A DNA stretch of 64,000 bases from Vibrio maritimus. GTDB taxonomy: Bacteria > Pseudomonadota > Gammaproteobacteria > Enterobacterales > Vibrionaceae. Below the pieces are notes generated by a model. It did not search any database, was not told the origin of the DNA, and saw nothing but the letters and a program-made list of their open reading frames with translations. Shown here piece after piece: positions 38,923-49,409 of this stretch. The translations under genes were made by a program, and so were the position numbers. Numbering within the stretch: position 1 is the stretch's first letter; every line of letters begins with the position of its first letter. The stretch is from positions 124,001 through 188,000 of the forward strand of contig BBMT01000009.1 in NCBI GenBank assembly GCA_000755425.1, read 5' to 3'.

Positions 38923-41190
38923 TGAACTACACCATTCTTACCGTAGGTAATCCGAACAGCGGTAAAACAACCTTGTTCAATGGATTGACAGGTGCCAAGC
39001 AGCAAGTGGGTAACTGGGCGGGTGTGACCGTTGAAAAGAAAACGGGCCAATACAGTCATGCTGGTGATCATTTCGAGCTGACAGACTTACCAGGAATTTA
39101 TGCGCTAGATAGTGGTAATGATGGCAATAGTATCGATGAGTCAATTGCGTCACGTGCCGTTCTTACTCATCCAGCGGATCTGATTATTAATGTGGTTGAT
39201 GCGACGAGTCTAGAGCGCAGCCTTTATATGACGCTCCAACTACGCGAGCTTGGCCGTCCAATGGTGGTTGTGCTCAACAAGATGGATGCGCTAAAAAGAG
39301 AACGTATTAAGTTAGACGTTGTAGGGCTTGAGAGAGCACTTGGTTGCCTGTGATGACACTATCAGCCACTGACAAAGATCAGGTACGCGCACTAAAAGAG
39401 CGTTTGCACAAAACCGTTGTTCAAGGGCTGACCCTCGATGCTCTGAGCGTAAACTATGGTGCGGAGATGGAGCAGGCGATTGCTCAAGTAGAGCCTATCT
39501 TTGCTTCAGAATCCGTGAGCCCACGAGCGCTGGCGATTCGCGGCCTAGAAAATGACGTGATGGTGCTTAATGCATTGACGTCAGAGCAAAGAGATGAAAT
39601 CACGCTAGCGGGTAAACAAACCGGTGTAGATATTGACCTGCAAGTTGCCGATACCAAATATACTTATTTACACGAACAGTGTAAGAAACTCCGTCGCAGC
39701 GAAGGTAAGCTGAGCCGTAGCTTTACTGAAAAAGTGGATGGCTTCATTCTCAACAAGTATGTCGGTGTTCCGTTCTTCTTCGTGGTCATGTATCTCATGT
39801 TCATGTTCTCTATCAACATAGGCAGTGCTTTCATTGATTTCTTCGATATCGGTGTTGGTGCATTGCTGGTTGATGGTGGACACTACCTTCTTGATGACCA
39901 TTTACCTGTTTGGTTAGTGACGCTTATTGCTGATGGTGTTGGCGGTGGTATCCAAACGGTGGCGACTTTCATTCCTGTGATCGCAGCACTGTATTTGTTC
40001 CTAGCAGTACTAGAGAGCTCTGGTTACATGTCACGCGCGGCGTTTGTGCTTGATAAAGTGATGCAAAAAATCGGCCTTCCAGGTAAAGCGTTTGTACCGC
40101 TGGTTCTTGGTTTCGGCTGTAACGTGCTTCAATCATGGCGACACGTACGCTAGATCAAGAGCGTGAGCGTAAACTCGCTGCGTCTATGGCGCCGTTTATG
40201 TCATGTGGCGCTAGACTTCCAGTTTACGCACTGTTTGCTGCGGCGTTCTTCCCAGAAAGTGGCCAGAATGTGGTGTTTGCGCTTTATATCCTAGGTATTG
40301 TTGCTGCTGTTTTCACTGGTCTAGTGCTTAAGCACACCATCTACCCAGGCTCGAGTGATAGTCTAGTGATGGAGATGCCTGACTATGAACTGCCAACATT
40401 CCAAAACGTGATGATCAAAACATGGCAGAAGCTAAAGCGCTTTGTATTGGGTGCGGGTAAAACCATTGTATTGGTAGTGACTATCCTAAGCTTCCTAAAC
40501 TCAGTGGGTACTGATGGCTCATTTGGTAACGAAGATAGCGAAAACTCTGTTCTATCGAAAGCAGCTCAGGTAGTAACGCCAGTGTTTGCGCCTATGGGTG
40601 TACAGCAAGATAACTGGCCAGCAACTGTGGGTATTATTACCGGTATTTTTGCGAAAGAAGCGGTGGTGGGTACATTGAACAGCCTTTACACCTCAAGCGA
40701 AGGCGAAGAGGGTGAGTACGATCTGTTTGCTAGCTTGCAAGAAGCGGTTGAGTCTATTCCAGCGAACTTGGCAGATCTTAGCTACTCGGATCCACTAGGT
40801 GTCGATGTCGGTGACCTGTCGGACTCATCTGCCGTTGCGGAAGATCAAGAAGTTGATAGCTCAATTTTCGGGAACTTAAAAGGCTACTTTGTTACGAGCA
40901 ATGCTGCGTTTGCGTACCTTATCTTTATTCTGCTGTACACGCCATGTGTGGCAGCGATGGGTGCTTACGTTAAAGAGTTTGGTCAAAAGTACGCACGCTT
41001 TATTGCGGTATGGACTATGGGTCTAGCTTACGGTGGTGCAACACTATATTACCAAGTGACTCACTTTGCTTTGCACCCAATGACAAGCGCTGTGTGGATT
41101 GCCGCTATCTTGGCTATTTGCGCCATCGTCTGGAAGCTGCTTAAGAGCCAAGGCAAGAAGCAGGCAGAGTTGGAGATCCAAGTGGTATGA
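38922..41190 (+). CDS. feoB: Ferrous iron transporter FeoB (two frameshifts)
   Basis: Inner-membrane Fe2+ transporter with a cytoplasmic G domain. The G1 motif is GNPNSGKTT, the switch region GNWAGVTVEKKTG, G3 DLPG and G4 NKMD. A C is missing at 39347 (GCPVMTLSATDKD) and another at about 40127 (FGCNVPSIMATRTLDQERER). Restored length is 756 residues. The membrane domain has the Gate motifs GFGCNVPS and MSCGARLPVYALFAAAFFP. The stop overlaps the feoC start (ATGA). The frame breaks look like sequence errors. Confidence 0.95.
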
Positions 41191-41416
41191 TCCTGTCCCA
41201 ATTGAAAGCGCATATTGAAGAAAGCCCAGGCGTAAGTCGTCAGGACTTAGCAAAGCAGTTTGCTCTTAGTGAGGATGGTGTGGATGCGATGCTTGCGATC
41301 TGGATTCGAAAAGGAAAGCTTTCAAGGACGGAAGACTGTGATAAGAAAGGCAGGTGGTTCGCGTGAGATATCATATGAACCAGACAGATGGCCTTTCTTT
41401 GAACGTAACCATGTAA
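41187..41416 (+). CDS. feoC: FeoC-like small winged-helix protein (frameshifted)
   Basis: Third gene of the feo operon, overlapping the feoB stop by four bases. The start MILSQLKAHIEESPGVSRQD and LAKQFALSEDGVDAMLAIWI form a winged-helix fold. A C is missing near 41351; adding it gives DKKGQVVRVRYHMNQTDGLS and a normal C-terminus ending LNVTM, 76 residues in all. In Vibrio, FeoC is needed for assembly of the Feo complex. The uncorrected frame stops at 41366, giving only 59 residues. Confidence 0.8.
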
Positions 41417-41434
41417 TGGTCAAAAGGTAATAGC

Positions 41435-41464
41435 AAAAAGCTCCGACACTGTCGGAGCTTTTTA
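41435..41464 (+). terminator. Rho-independent terminator after feoABC
   Basis: AAAAAGCTCCGACA / TGTCGGAGCTTTTT forms a long perfect stem and T run. Confidence 0.88.
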
Positions 41465-41493
41465 TTGAGCGATACTTAAGTACGTCTGAACAA

Positions 41494-41921
41494 TTACACC
41501 TTTTTGAACAGCTCACTTTTCACAAGCTGTGCTTGAATGCGATCAGCCAAACCTTGCTGCTCGTCATCACTGCGATACTCACCTTTTGCATTACCCAAAG
41601 TGGCCCAGGCCACGCCAAGTCATCTTTGTACCTTACAATATGGTGAACATGCAGTTGCGGTACCATATTTCCTAGCGCACCGAAATTGAGCTTGTCTGGA
41701 GTAAACAGTGTCTCTAATGCTCGGTTAACCACTTCCGACTCAATCAAGAATTGTTGCTGTTCTTGCATCGGTAGGTGGTGCAGTTCGGTTAGATCGGCTT
41801 TTTTCGGGACTAGGATAACCCAAGGCACGGAGTTGTCGCGGTGCAGTAGCGCCAGACTCAATGGAAACTCACCAAGTAGGGTGGTGTCTTTTTTTAGTTG
41901 TGGGTGCAGTTCAAAGCTCAT
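41494..41921 (-). CDS. HIT family protein (frameshifted)
   Basis: Histidine triad nucleotide hydrolase/transferase family. MSFELHPQLKKDTTLLGEFP is followed by LVPKKADLTELHHL and the triad LHVHHIVRY. A C (plus strand) is missing near 41595; with it the C-terminus reads WGNAKGEYRSDDEQQGLADR, ending KSELFKKV, 142 residues. The substrate is unknown; this branch of HIT proteins is common in Vibrio next to argS. It is on the same strand as argS. Confidence 0.87.
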
Positions 41922-42005
41922 TGCAGTTGCTCACATCAGAAGGGATACAAAAAAGGCGAGCTGCTTTCGCATCTCGCCTTCTATTATGAACGGTAATTCA
42001 ACAAA

Positions 42006-43739
42006 TTACATTCTTTCTAGAGTTTCAATACCCAGTAGCTCAAGACCTTGTTTGATAGTCTTAGCCGTTAGGGCTGCAAGACGTAGACGGCTTTGCTTAA
42101 CCGCTTCGTCTTCTGCAACTAGGATTGGGCACGCTTCGTAGAAGCTAGAGAATTGACCAGCTAGTTCGAATAGGTAGCTACACATGATGTGAGGCTGACC
42201 TTCACGAGCCACAGACTCAACCGCTTCTTCAAATTGTAGAAGCTTAGCAACCAGTGCTTTCTCTTTTTCATCAGTGATCTTGATGTCGCCAGTAAGCTTA
42301 TCCATAGATACACCAGCTTTAGCAAATACAGATGCTACACGCGTGTATGCGTACTGCATGTATGGTGCTGTGTTGCCTTCGAACGCTAGCATGTTGTCCC
42401 AGTCAAACACGTAGTCTGTGGTACGGTGCTTAGAAAGGTCTGCGTATTTAACCGCTGCCATCGCAACTGTGTTCGCGATGTTTGTTTTTTCGTCGCTCGC
42501 TAGCTCAGGGTTCTTAGATTCGATAAGCGCGTTTGCACGCTCAACGGCTTCATCTAGAAGATCCGCAAGACGAACCGTACCACCAGCACGAGTCTTAAAT
42601 GGACGGCCATCTTTACCCAGCATCATACCAAATGCATGGTGCTCAAGCGTTGTTGATTCTGGCACGTAGCCCGCTTTGCGAACGATAGTCCACGCTTGCT
42701 GAAGGTGCTGGTGCTGACGTGAATCGATGAAGTAAAGCACGCGATCAGCGCCTAGCTGCTCGTAACGGTACTTAGCACATGCGATATCAGTAGTGGTGTA
42801 TAGGAAACCGCCATCGCGTTTTTGGATGATAACGCCCATTGGCTCACCATCTTTGTTTTTGTATTCATCTAGGAATACAACTTGTGCGCCGTCATCTTCA
42901 ACCGCTAGGCCTTTTTCTTGAAGATCTTTTACGATAGCTGGAAGCATGTCGTTGTACATACTCTCGCCCATGACGTCTTCACGAGTTAGTGATACGTTTA
43001 GACGGTCGTAGTTGCGCTGGTTTTGAATCATAGTGATATCAACCAGTTTCTTCCACATCTCAGCGCAGAACTCATCACCACTTTGCAGCTTAACTACGTA
43101 GTTACGAGCGCGTACTGCGAATTCTTCGTCTTCATCGTACAGCTTTTTAGATTCACGGTAGAAGGCTTCTAGGTCAGAAAGCTCCATTGAAACTTCACCA
43201 GACTCTTTTTGAACGCGCTCTAGGTTTGCGATAAGCATACCGAACTGAGTACCCCAGTCACCGATGTGGTTCGCACGAACAACCTTGTGGCCAAGGAACT
43301 CAAGAGTACGTACAACTGCATCACCGATGATAGTTGAACGAAGGTGACCGACGTGCATTTCTTTAGCAACGTTTGGCGCCGAGTAGTCAGCAACGATGGT
43401 TTGTTGCTCTTGTGTCGCAACACCTAGGCGAGCGTCTGCAAGTGCTTCGTCAGCTTGCTGAGCTAGAAACTCTTCGCTTAGGAAGATGTTGATAAAACCA
43501 GGACCTGCAATTTCAGTTTTGCTAGCAATTCCATCTAGGTCCAAAACGTCCAGAACTTTTTGCGCGAATTCTCGTGGATTAGTGCCCAACTTCTTAGCAA
43601 CGCCCATTACACCGTTTGCTTGGTAGTCACCAAACTGTGGTTTTGCAGATTGGCGAACAGCCGCAGGACTGCCTGCAGGTGCGCCAGCGGCTTCGAGAGC
43701 CTGAGATACTTTGTCGTTGATCAGTGCTTGGATATTCAC
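42006..43739 (-). CDS. argS: Arginyl-tRNA synthetase
   Basis: Class Ia synthetase charging tRNA-Arg, 577 residues from the GTG start at 43739, the same length as E. coli. The start is preferred because AAGGA sits 7 bp upstream and the protein then begins MNIQALINDKVSQALEAAGA; an in-frame ATG lies 15 bp upstream at 43754. The HIGH-type motif is HVGHLRS; the second loop reads GRPFKTRAGGTVRLADLL, without a classical KMSKS, as is normal in this family. Intact. Confidence 0.96.
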   Translation of the reverse strand: MNIQALINDKVSQALEAAGAPAGSPAAVRQSAKPQFGDYQANGVMGVAKKLGTNPREFAQKVLDVLDLDGIASKTEIAGPGFINIFLSEEFLAQQADEALADARLGVATQEQQTIVADYSAPNVAKEMHVGHLRSTIIGDAVVRTLEFLGHKVVRANHIGDWGTQFGMLIANLERVQKESGEVSMELSDLEAFYRESKKLYDEDEEFAVRARNYVVKLQSGDEFCAEMWKKLVDITMIQNQRNYDRLNVSLTREDVMGESMYNDMLPAIVKDLQEKGLAVEDDGAQVVFLDEYKNKDGEPMGVIIQKRDGGFLYTTTDIACAKYRYEQLGADRVLYFIDSRQHQHLQQAWTIVRKAGYVPESTTLEHHAFGMMLGKDGRPFKTRAGGTVRLADLLDEAVERANALIESKNPELASDEKTNIANTVAMAAVKYADLSKHRTTDYVFDWDNMLAFEGNTAPYMQYAYTRVASVFAKAGVSMDKLTGDIKITDEKEKALVAKLLQFEEAVESVAREGQPHIMCSYLFELAGQFSSFYEACPILVAEDEAVKQSRLRLAALTAKTIKQGLELLGIETLERM

Positions 43740-43891
43740 ACGCATTTCCTTCAAAACTTGGCTTCAATTCTTGGAATTGGATTTAATCTAGTAAATTGGC
43801 GCACATAATAGCAACTTTAGCGCCGCTCACCTAGGGGGAAAGTTTGTATTTTTTCTGATTCTAGCTCAATCCTGCTACTATTTGGCGTTTG

Positions 43892-44512
43892 ATGACCAAA
43901 GTGAGCACGAAAAAAATGCAACAAACCCTGATAGAAAAAGGTCTAGTGCCTTCTGTGATGTTGAATAAAATCGATGATTTTCTAGATAATATTCAGGCTT
44001 TATGCAGCCTATTAGCTATCGATTTATCTGCTTATCAAGCCGATCACATTGCGCTGCGTATCAACGATGGTGAGTTGGCAAAAGCTGCGCATCATGCATG
44101 GCTCGACTACGGCAAAGTGATCTCTGAGGCGCAAATTAATGGCCGCCCAATTATTGTATTGGAATTCGACAACCCTATTAAAAGTCATGGCTGGTCGATC
44201 GAGTGTTTAGAGCTGCCGTACCCAGCTATTGGTAAAATACATCCGGTTGAAGATTGGGAGCATGTCGAGTTTGTGGTGCCATCTGAGGCGCAGACAGCAG
44301 AAGCATTTTTGCAAGATTTGTATGCGAAGTTCCCTGATCTTGAAAGCCAGCTTGAGAAGGCCAAAGGGCAAGGTGTAAAAGTGAAATTATCGAGCCCGAA
44401 AGGCGAAGGGGAACGATTGGCTAACCCAACGGTTGCTTTTAAATTCAATGACATCTGTATTAAGTTACACCCACACAGTTTAAAAAATATCGTGGCCTCT
44501 GAGCAAGCGTAA
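43892..44512 (+). CDS. YecM-like VOC family protein
   Basis: Predicted metal-binding protein of the vicinal oxygen chelate fold, about 206 residues. YQADHIALRINDGELAKAAH, GWSIECLELPYPAIGKIHPV and WEHVEFVVP give candidate ligands. yecM also neighbours argS in E. coli, which supports the call. Its reaction is not known. The gene is divergent from argS. ATG 43892 is used; a later ATG at 43916 is possible. Confidence 0.88.
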   Translation: MTKVSTKKMQQTLIEKGLVPSVMLNKIDDFLDNIQALCSLLAIDLSAYQADHIALRINDGELAKAAHHAWLDYGKVISEAQINGRPIIVLEFDNPIKSHGWSIECLELPYPAIGKIHPVEDWEHVEFVVPSEAQTAEAFLQDLYAKFPDLESQLEKAKGQGVKVKLSSPKGEGERLANPTVAFKFNDICIKLHPHSLKNIVASEQA

Positions 44513-44655
44513 TCACTTTTCTGAGCCTTACATTGTGGTGATAAATCATGACATGGTTGGTTAAGGTTTAAACACATCTGTGACGGTTCGATACCGATGG
44601 GCACGCGTTAGCAAGCTACACTGAATAGAGTATTCAGTGATGAAGGAAGCGACGC

Positions 44656-45468
44656 GTGCAGCAAAGGAAACTTATTCGTTCATTTTCATTAGGTTCAGCC
44701 CTATTACTGCTTATCTTAGCTAGCAATAGCTATGCTGAGACGTTTGATTTTGATAATGCCCCCTGTGAGCGCCGCGCCGCTCGAACGGTTTCTAATGATC
44801 ATCTAGAACTCAATCTTCATTTCTGTAATCAGCTAACACTCCATAATGGCAAAAAGAGTAAGTGGACGGATGAACGTATTGCCCCTTACCTGTCTGCGGC
44901 GAATCGGTGGCTAGAGGTGATCGTTGCTGTAGATGATATCGAGCAGCACACCTTAGATATTAACTTTCATGTGGTACCAATGGATAACGCCAATGGGATG
45001 GCTGGTCCCGAGGCAGAAATTGACGTTAATTGGCGCTTAATTCCGACTGAAGGTTCGGTGTTTATCGGTAGTCACACCTATCAGCCGGGGTTTGACTCTG
45101 TGGAGTTTAACGCCAATATTTTGCATGAAATGGGGCATGTGTTTGGGGTTGGTGCATACTCAATGGATTACACGCGCCGCGACAGCCAGCTTGGAAACCT
45201 GTTTATGGTGCGTGATAGTCAAGCCGTCAAACGTTTCAATGAGCAGTACAAAGCCAGTTTCCGCGAACTTCCTATCAGCGATGATGGAGGGCACCTCTAT
45301 GATTCCAAAGGCAGTGAGGACGAAAAACGCTACGATAAGAATGGCCAGCCTGTGCCAAACATGAGTCAAGAACTGATGGCTAACGGCACCTTAATTGGGC
45401 CTGTGACTTTAGGGATGCTGGACGACTTAGGCTATCAGGTCGACTATTCGAAAGGCGATTCTTACTAG
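44656..45468 (+). CDS. Secreted metzincin-type metallopeptidase
   Basis: Probable exported zinc protease, 270 residues. The signal peptide MQQRKLIRSFSLGSALLLLI is cut near ASNSYA/ETF. The zinc motif HEMGHVFGVG (about residues 157-166) has two His and the catalytic Glu but no third His at the usual position. A later GGHLYD and SQELMANG could supply the third ligand and Met-turn, as in leishmanolysin-like (M8) enzymes, with TLGMLDDLGYQV at the end. The GTG start has AAGGA 8 bp upstream. Substrate unknown; it stands alone before a strong terminator. Confidence 0.8.
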   Translation: MQQRKLIRSFSLGSALLLLILASNSYAETFDFDNAPCERRAARTVSNDHLELNLHFCNQLTLHNGKKSKWTDERIAPYLSAANRWLEVIVAVDDIEQHTLDINFHVVPMDNANGMAGPEAEIDVNWRLIPTEGSVFIGSHTYQPGFDSVEFNANILHEMGHVFGVGAYSMDYTRRDSQLGNLFMVRDSQAVKRFNEQYKASFRELPISDDGGHLYDSKGSEDEKRYDKNGQPVPNMSQELMANGTLIGPVTLGMLDDLGYQVDYSKGDSY

Positions 45469-45479
45469 CAACAGATAAC

Positions 45480-45516
45480 AAAAAGCCGCTCTCATATTAT
45501 TGAGAGCGGCTTTTTT
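45480..45516. terminator. Terminator between metallopeptidase and purU
   Basis: AAAAGCCGCTCTCA / TGAGAGCGGCTTTT forms a perfect 14-bp stem with T runs on both strands, suited to the two convergent genes. Confidence 0.88.
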
Positions 45517-45538
45517 GAATCAATGACAAGGTCACTCG

Positions 45539-46372
45539 CTATAAGATAACCGTTTTGTTGCCGTAGACGAACACGTGATCGTTAATCACTTTGTTGAGCG
45601 CTTTCGACAATACGTTTTTCTCAACGTCACGACCTGCTTGCGCCATATCGGCGGCACTAAAGTTGTGATCCACTGGAATCACGTCCTGCTTGATGATCGG
45701 TCCTTCGTCTAGGTCATTAGTCACAAAGTGCGCCGTTGCACCAATGATTTTTACGCCGCGGTCATAAGCTTGCTGATAAGGTTTCGCACCGATAAAGGCA
45801 GGCAAGAAGCTGTGGTGAATATTGATGATCTTATGGTGATACTTCTCAACGAAGGTTGGCGTAAGCACACGCATGTATTTCGCAAGTACTAGGTAGTCAG
45901 CATCGTATTGGTCGATGGCTTCGAGCATTTTTGCTTCATGCTCTTCGCGGCTAAGACCTTCGTGAGATACACAGTGGTATGGGATATCAAACTTCTCGGT
46001 TAGACCTTGCAGGATGTCGTAGTTACCAATGACAGCGGCAATGTCGACATCTAAGCTGCCATCAAAGTTCTTCATTAAGATATCACCAAGACAATGGGCT
46101 TCTTTGGTGACTAGAATCACGACGCGTTTACGAGATGAGTCAACAAGTTTGCGCTTGGTGCCTTCTGGAAGCGCGTGGTCTAGGTCAGCAAGGAAGGTCT
46201 CATCGTTGAAGTAACCTTCTAGCTCAGTGCGCATAAAGAAATGGCCACTAGTATTATCCACAAACTCATTGTTATGGATGATGTTGAGCTGGTGCTTGTA
46301 ACAGATATTAGTGATCTTTGAGATCAATCCAGGCGCATCGCTGCAATGCGTGAGAAGGGTTTTCTTTTCCAT
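45539..46372 (-). CDS. purU: Formyltetrahydrofolate deformylase
   Basis: Releases formate from 10-formyl-THF, supplying formate to PurT and balancing one-carbon pools. It has 277 residues. An N-terminal ACT domain (TLLTHCSDAPGLISKITNIC) is followed by a formyl-transferase-like domain with NIHHSFLPAFIGAKPYQQAY and GATAHFVTNDLDEGPII, the catalytic Asn-His-Asp set. Intact, divergent from yoaA. Confidence 0.95.
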   Translation of the reverse strand: MEKKTLLTHCSDAPGLISKITNICYKHQLNIIHNNEFVDNTSGHFFMRTELEGYFNDETFLADLDHALPEGTKRKLVDSSRKRVVILVTKEAHCLGDILMKNFDGSLDVDIAAVIGNYDILQGLTEKFDIPYHCVSHEGLSREEHEAKMLEAIDQYDADYLVLAKYMRVLTPTFVEKYHHKIINIHHSFLPAFIGAKPYQQAYDRGVKIIGATAHFVTNDLDEGPIIKQDVIPVDHNFSAADMAQAGRDVEKNVLSKALNKVINDHVFVYGNKTVIL

Positions 46373-46706
46373 GATTTACTGCTTCCGTGAAAATATTGTT
46401 CTTACCTCGATATGAGCGACTTATTAGCGCTTCAAACGCTTGGTGCGGACACAAACAAGGAGTTGTGTAGGGCTCATATAAGGATTTAATTTGGGTGCGA
46501 TTTATGAAGGTTGTACGCAATATAACCGACATTATTAATCTATTCTGTGTAAGGTTTCAACAAAAGATGTGACCTAAACCGCTTTGCCGGCTGGTGCAGT
46601 AAGGCATTTTGCGTTTTAAAGCCGATTTTGAACCAGCGCATTTCAGTTTTTGAACTGCAAAGGGTTTGGGTATACTAGGCCAATTGTTTGCAATTAGCGG
46701 TGCCAA
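46373..46706. promoter_or_regulatory. Divergent purU / yoaA intergenic region
   Basis: The 334-bp gap has no protein-coding frame. For yoaA a promoter fits at 46648-46676: TTTTGA, a 17-bp spacer, then TATACT. I see no defined operator. Confidence 0.5.
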
Positions 46707-48664
46707 ATGGGTTCACGTACAATCAACAAAGCTTTCGCCTCCGATGGAGCGCTGGGCTCAGTTATTCCGGGTTTTCAGCCTCGTCAACCTCAGCTTGATA
46801 TGGCGAACGCCGTCGATCAGGCGATTGAACATCAAACCCAGTTGGTGGTTGAAGCAGGAACGGGTACGGGTAAAACATTTGCTTATTTGGTTCCGGCTCT
46901 GCTTAGCGGCAAGAAAACCATCATCAGTACCGGCTCAAAGAATCTTCAAGAGCAGTTGTTCCATCGTGACTTACCCTTGATGGTCGAAGCGCTGGGTTTT
47001 CATGGACAAGTATCACTGCTAAAAGGGCGCTCTAACTATTTGTGCCTCGATAGACTGAGCCGCCAAATGGTGGAGAGCCACACTACCGAAACTCAGACCG
47101 ATTTGCTGTCACAACTGGTGAAAGTACGCTCTTGGTCATCAGAAACAAAATCTGGAGACCTGGGCGAGTGTGACGCCATTGCGGAAGACAGCCCGATCAT
47201 TCCAACCATTACATCAACCAATGACAATTGCCTAGGCAAAGAGTGCCCAAGCTACGAAGATTGCTTTGTTCTTAAAGCAAGGCGACGCGCGCTCGATTCC
47301 GATGTTGTGGTGGTAAACCACCATTTGTTTATGGCGGACTTAGCATTAAAGAGACCGGATTTGGCGAGCTTATTCCCGAAGCAGACGTATTCATCTTCGA
47401 CGAAGCGCACCAGATCCCAGACATTGCCAGTCAATACTTTGGTCAGTCCATATCGAGTCGCCAAATTCAGGATTTGTGCAAAGACATCGAGATAGGCTAT
47501 CGCACCGAAGCACGTGATATGCGCCAGCTACAAAAAGCGGGAGAGCGCCTATCACAAGCGGCGATGGAGATGCGCATCATCCTAGGTGACACAGGATTTC
47601 GCGGCAATTGGCGAGACGCTATTGCATCGCCGAACATCAAGCGTGAAATGGAACGCCTGACGGACGCATTAGAGTTCGTGATTGAGGTGCTAAAGCTGGC
47701 ACTAGGCCGCAGCCAGCTCCTTGATACCGCGTTCGAACGTGCCAACTTAGTAAAAGGACGCCTAGAGCGTGTTTGCGATGTGACGATCACTGGTTATTCC
47801 TATTGGTACGACACCTCTCCGAGACATTTTAGTCTACATATCACGCCGCTCACCGTCGCTGACAAGTTCCATGAGCAAGTTGAAATGAAAGGTGGGGCGT
47901 GGATATTCACTTCGGCAACTCTCGCGGTCTCCGATGACTTCGGACACTTCACATCACGTTTAGGTCTGGTGCCTAAGCAGCAGTTTTCCCTGCCAAGTCC
48001 TTTTGACTACCCAGATCAAGCAAGGCTTTGTGTCCCGCGTTACCTGCCTGAGCCAAACAGTCCGGGACTCGCCAATAAACTGGTGAGTATGCTAGCCCCC
48101 GTGATTGAGCAAAACCAAGGACGATGTTTCTTTTTGTGTACCTCCCACAGCATGATGCGTGAGCTAGGAGAGAGGTTTCGTGAAACCTTGTCATTGCCTG
48201 TTTTGCTTCAGGGCGAGACCAGCAAACAAAAAACACTGGCTGAGTTTATGGAGCTTGGCAACGCGCTGCTGGTGGCAACAGGGGCTTTTTGGGAAGGAAT
48301 AGATGTTAGAGGTGACACCTTGAGCTGTGTTATCATCGACAAATTACCCTTTACTGCACCCGATGATCCCTTGCTTAAAGCGCGGATTGAAGATTGTAAA
48401 CTGCAGGGCGGCGACCCGTTCCAGCAGGTACAAATACCGGATGCAGTTATTACCCTGAAACAGGGCGTGGGGCGTTTGATTCGCGACCAGAAAGACCGAG
48501 GGGCGCTCATTATATGCGATAACCGTTTGGTGACTCGCGAGTATGGTGCGACCTTCTTATCCAGTTTGCCGCCGATCCCACGCACTCGAGACCTTGGTGT
48601 AATAAAACAGTTTTTAGCTCAGGACATGGTGCCTGAAGCGACAGAAGAACAAATTGAGAAATAA
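46707..48664 (+). CDS. yoaA: YoaA family ATP-dependent DNA helicase (frameshifted)
   Basis: DinG/XPD-type superfamily 2 helicase with an iron-sulfur cluster; E. coli YoaA works with HolC in replication repair. Walker A is EAGTGTGKTFAYLVPALLSG. Cluster cysteines lie in SNYLCLDR and NDNCLGKECPSYEDCFV, and the DEAH box is in VFIFDEAHQIPDIA. A G is missing near 47351 (LALKETGFGELIPEADV). Restored length is 652 residues. C-terminal motifs are ATGAFWEGIDVRGD and QGVGRLIRDQKDRG. tsaB begins immediately after its stop. Confidence 0.94.
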
Positions 48665-49366
48665 ATGACTTACAAAATACTTGCGATCGATACCGCAACC
48701 GAAAACTGCTCAGTGGCTTTGCTGGTGGGTGACACCACATATTCACGCAGTGAACTAGCTCCGCGTGACCACACTAAGAAAGTGCTGCCAATGGTGGATG
48801 AGCTGTTGAAAGAAGCTGGTTTGACACTGGCTGAACTGGATGCGTTGGCCTTTGCTCGTGGTCCAGGCAGTTTTACTGGCGTGCGTATCTGTATTGGCAT
48901 CGCGCAAGGTTTGGGCTTTGGTGCTGATTTGCCTATGATTGGTATTTCGACGCTCAAAGCAATGGCGCAAGGCGCGTATCGCGTTGGCGGTGCAACAACT
49001 GTTGCAAGTGCGATTGATGCCCGCATGAGTGAGGTGTATTGGGGGCGCTTTGAGCGTCTTGAGTCTGGTGACTGGCAGGATGTGGATCAAGAGCAAGTTG
49101 TCCCGCCGAGCGTGTTAGCTCAGAACCTAGTGAAAGATGAGCACACGTGGGCAACCGCTGGCACGGGTTGGGAAGCATACGCTGAAACGCTATCTACGCT
49201 AGCCATCGATACTAAAGCCTCACAAGTTCAATTCCCAGAAGCGCAAGATATCGCTTATCTTGCTCAGTTTGAGCTGGCAAAAGGCAATACTGTTCCTGCA
49301 GAAGAAGCCAGCCCAGTGTATCTGCGCGATACTGTCGCTTGGAAAAAACTGCCGGGAAGAGAGTAA
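48665..49366 (+). CDS. tsaB: tRNA t6A synthesis protein TsaB
   Basis: Partner of TsaD/TsaE in forming N6-threonylcarbamoyladenosine on ANN-decoding tRNAs. It has 233 residues with an actin/Hsp70-like fold: MTYKILAIDTATENCSVALL, then ARGPGSFTGVRICIGIAQGL. It follows yoaA directly with no gap. Essential in most gammaproteobacteria; intact here. Confidence 0.95.
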   Translation: MTYKILAIDTATENCSVALLVGDTTYSRSELAPRDHTKKVLPMVDELLKEAGLTLAELDALAFARGPGSFTGVRICIGIAQGLGFGADLPMIGISTLKAMAQGAYRVGGATTVASAIDARMSEVYWGRFERLESGDWQDVDQEQVVPPSVLAQNLVKDEHTWATAGTGWEAYAETLSTLAIDTKASQVQFPEAQDIAYLAQFELAKGNTVPAEEASPVYLRDTVAWKKLPGRE

Positions 49367-49409
49367 TCAAGGAGAGGGCTAGTTTGTTAATGGCTAGCCC
49401 GACTAGACT

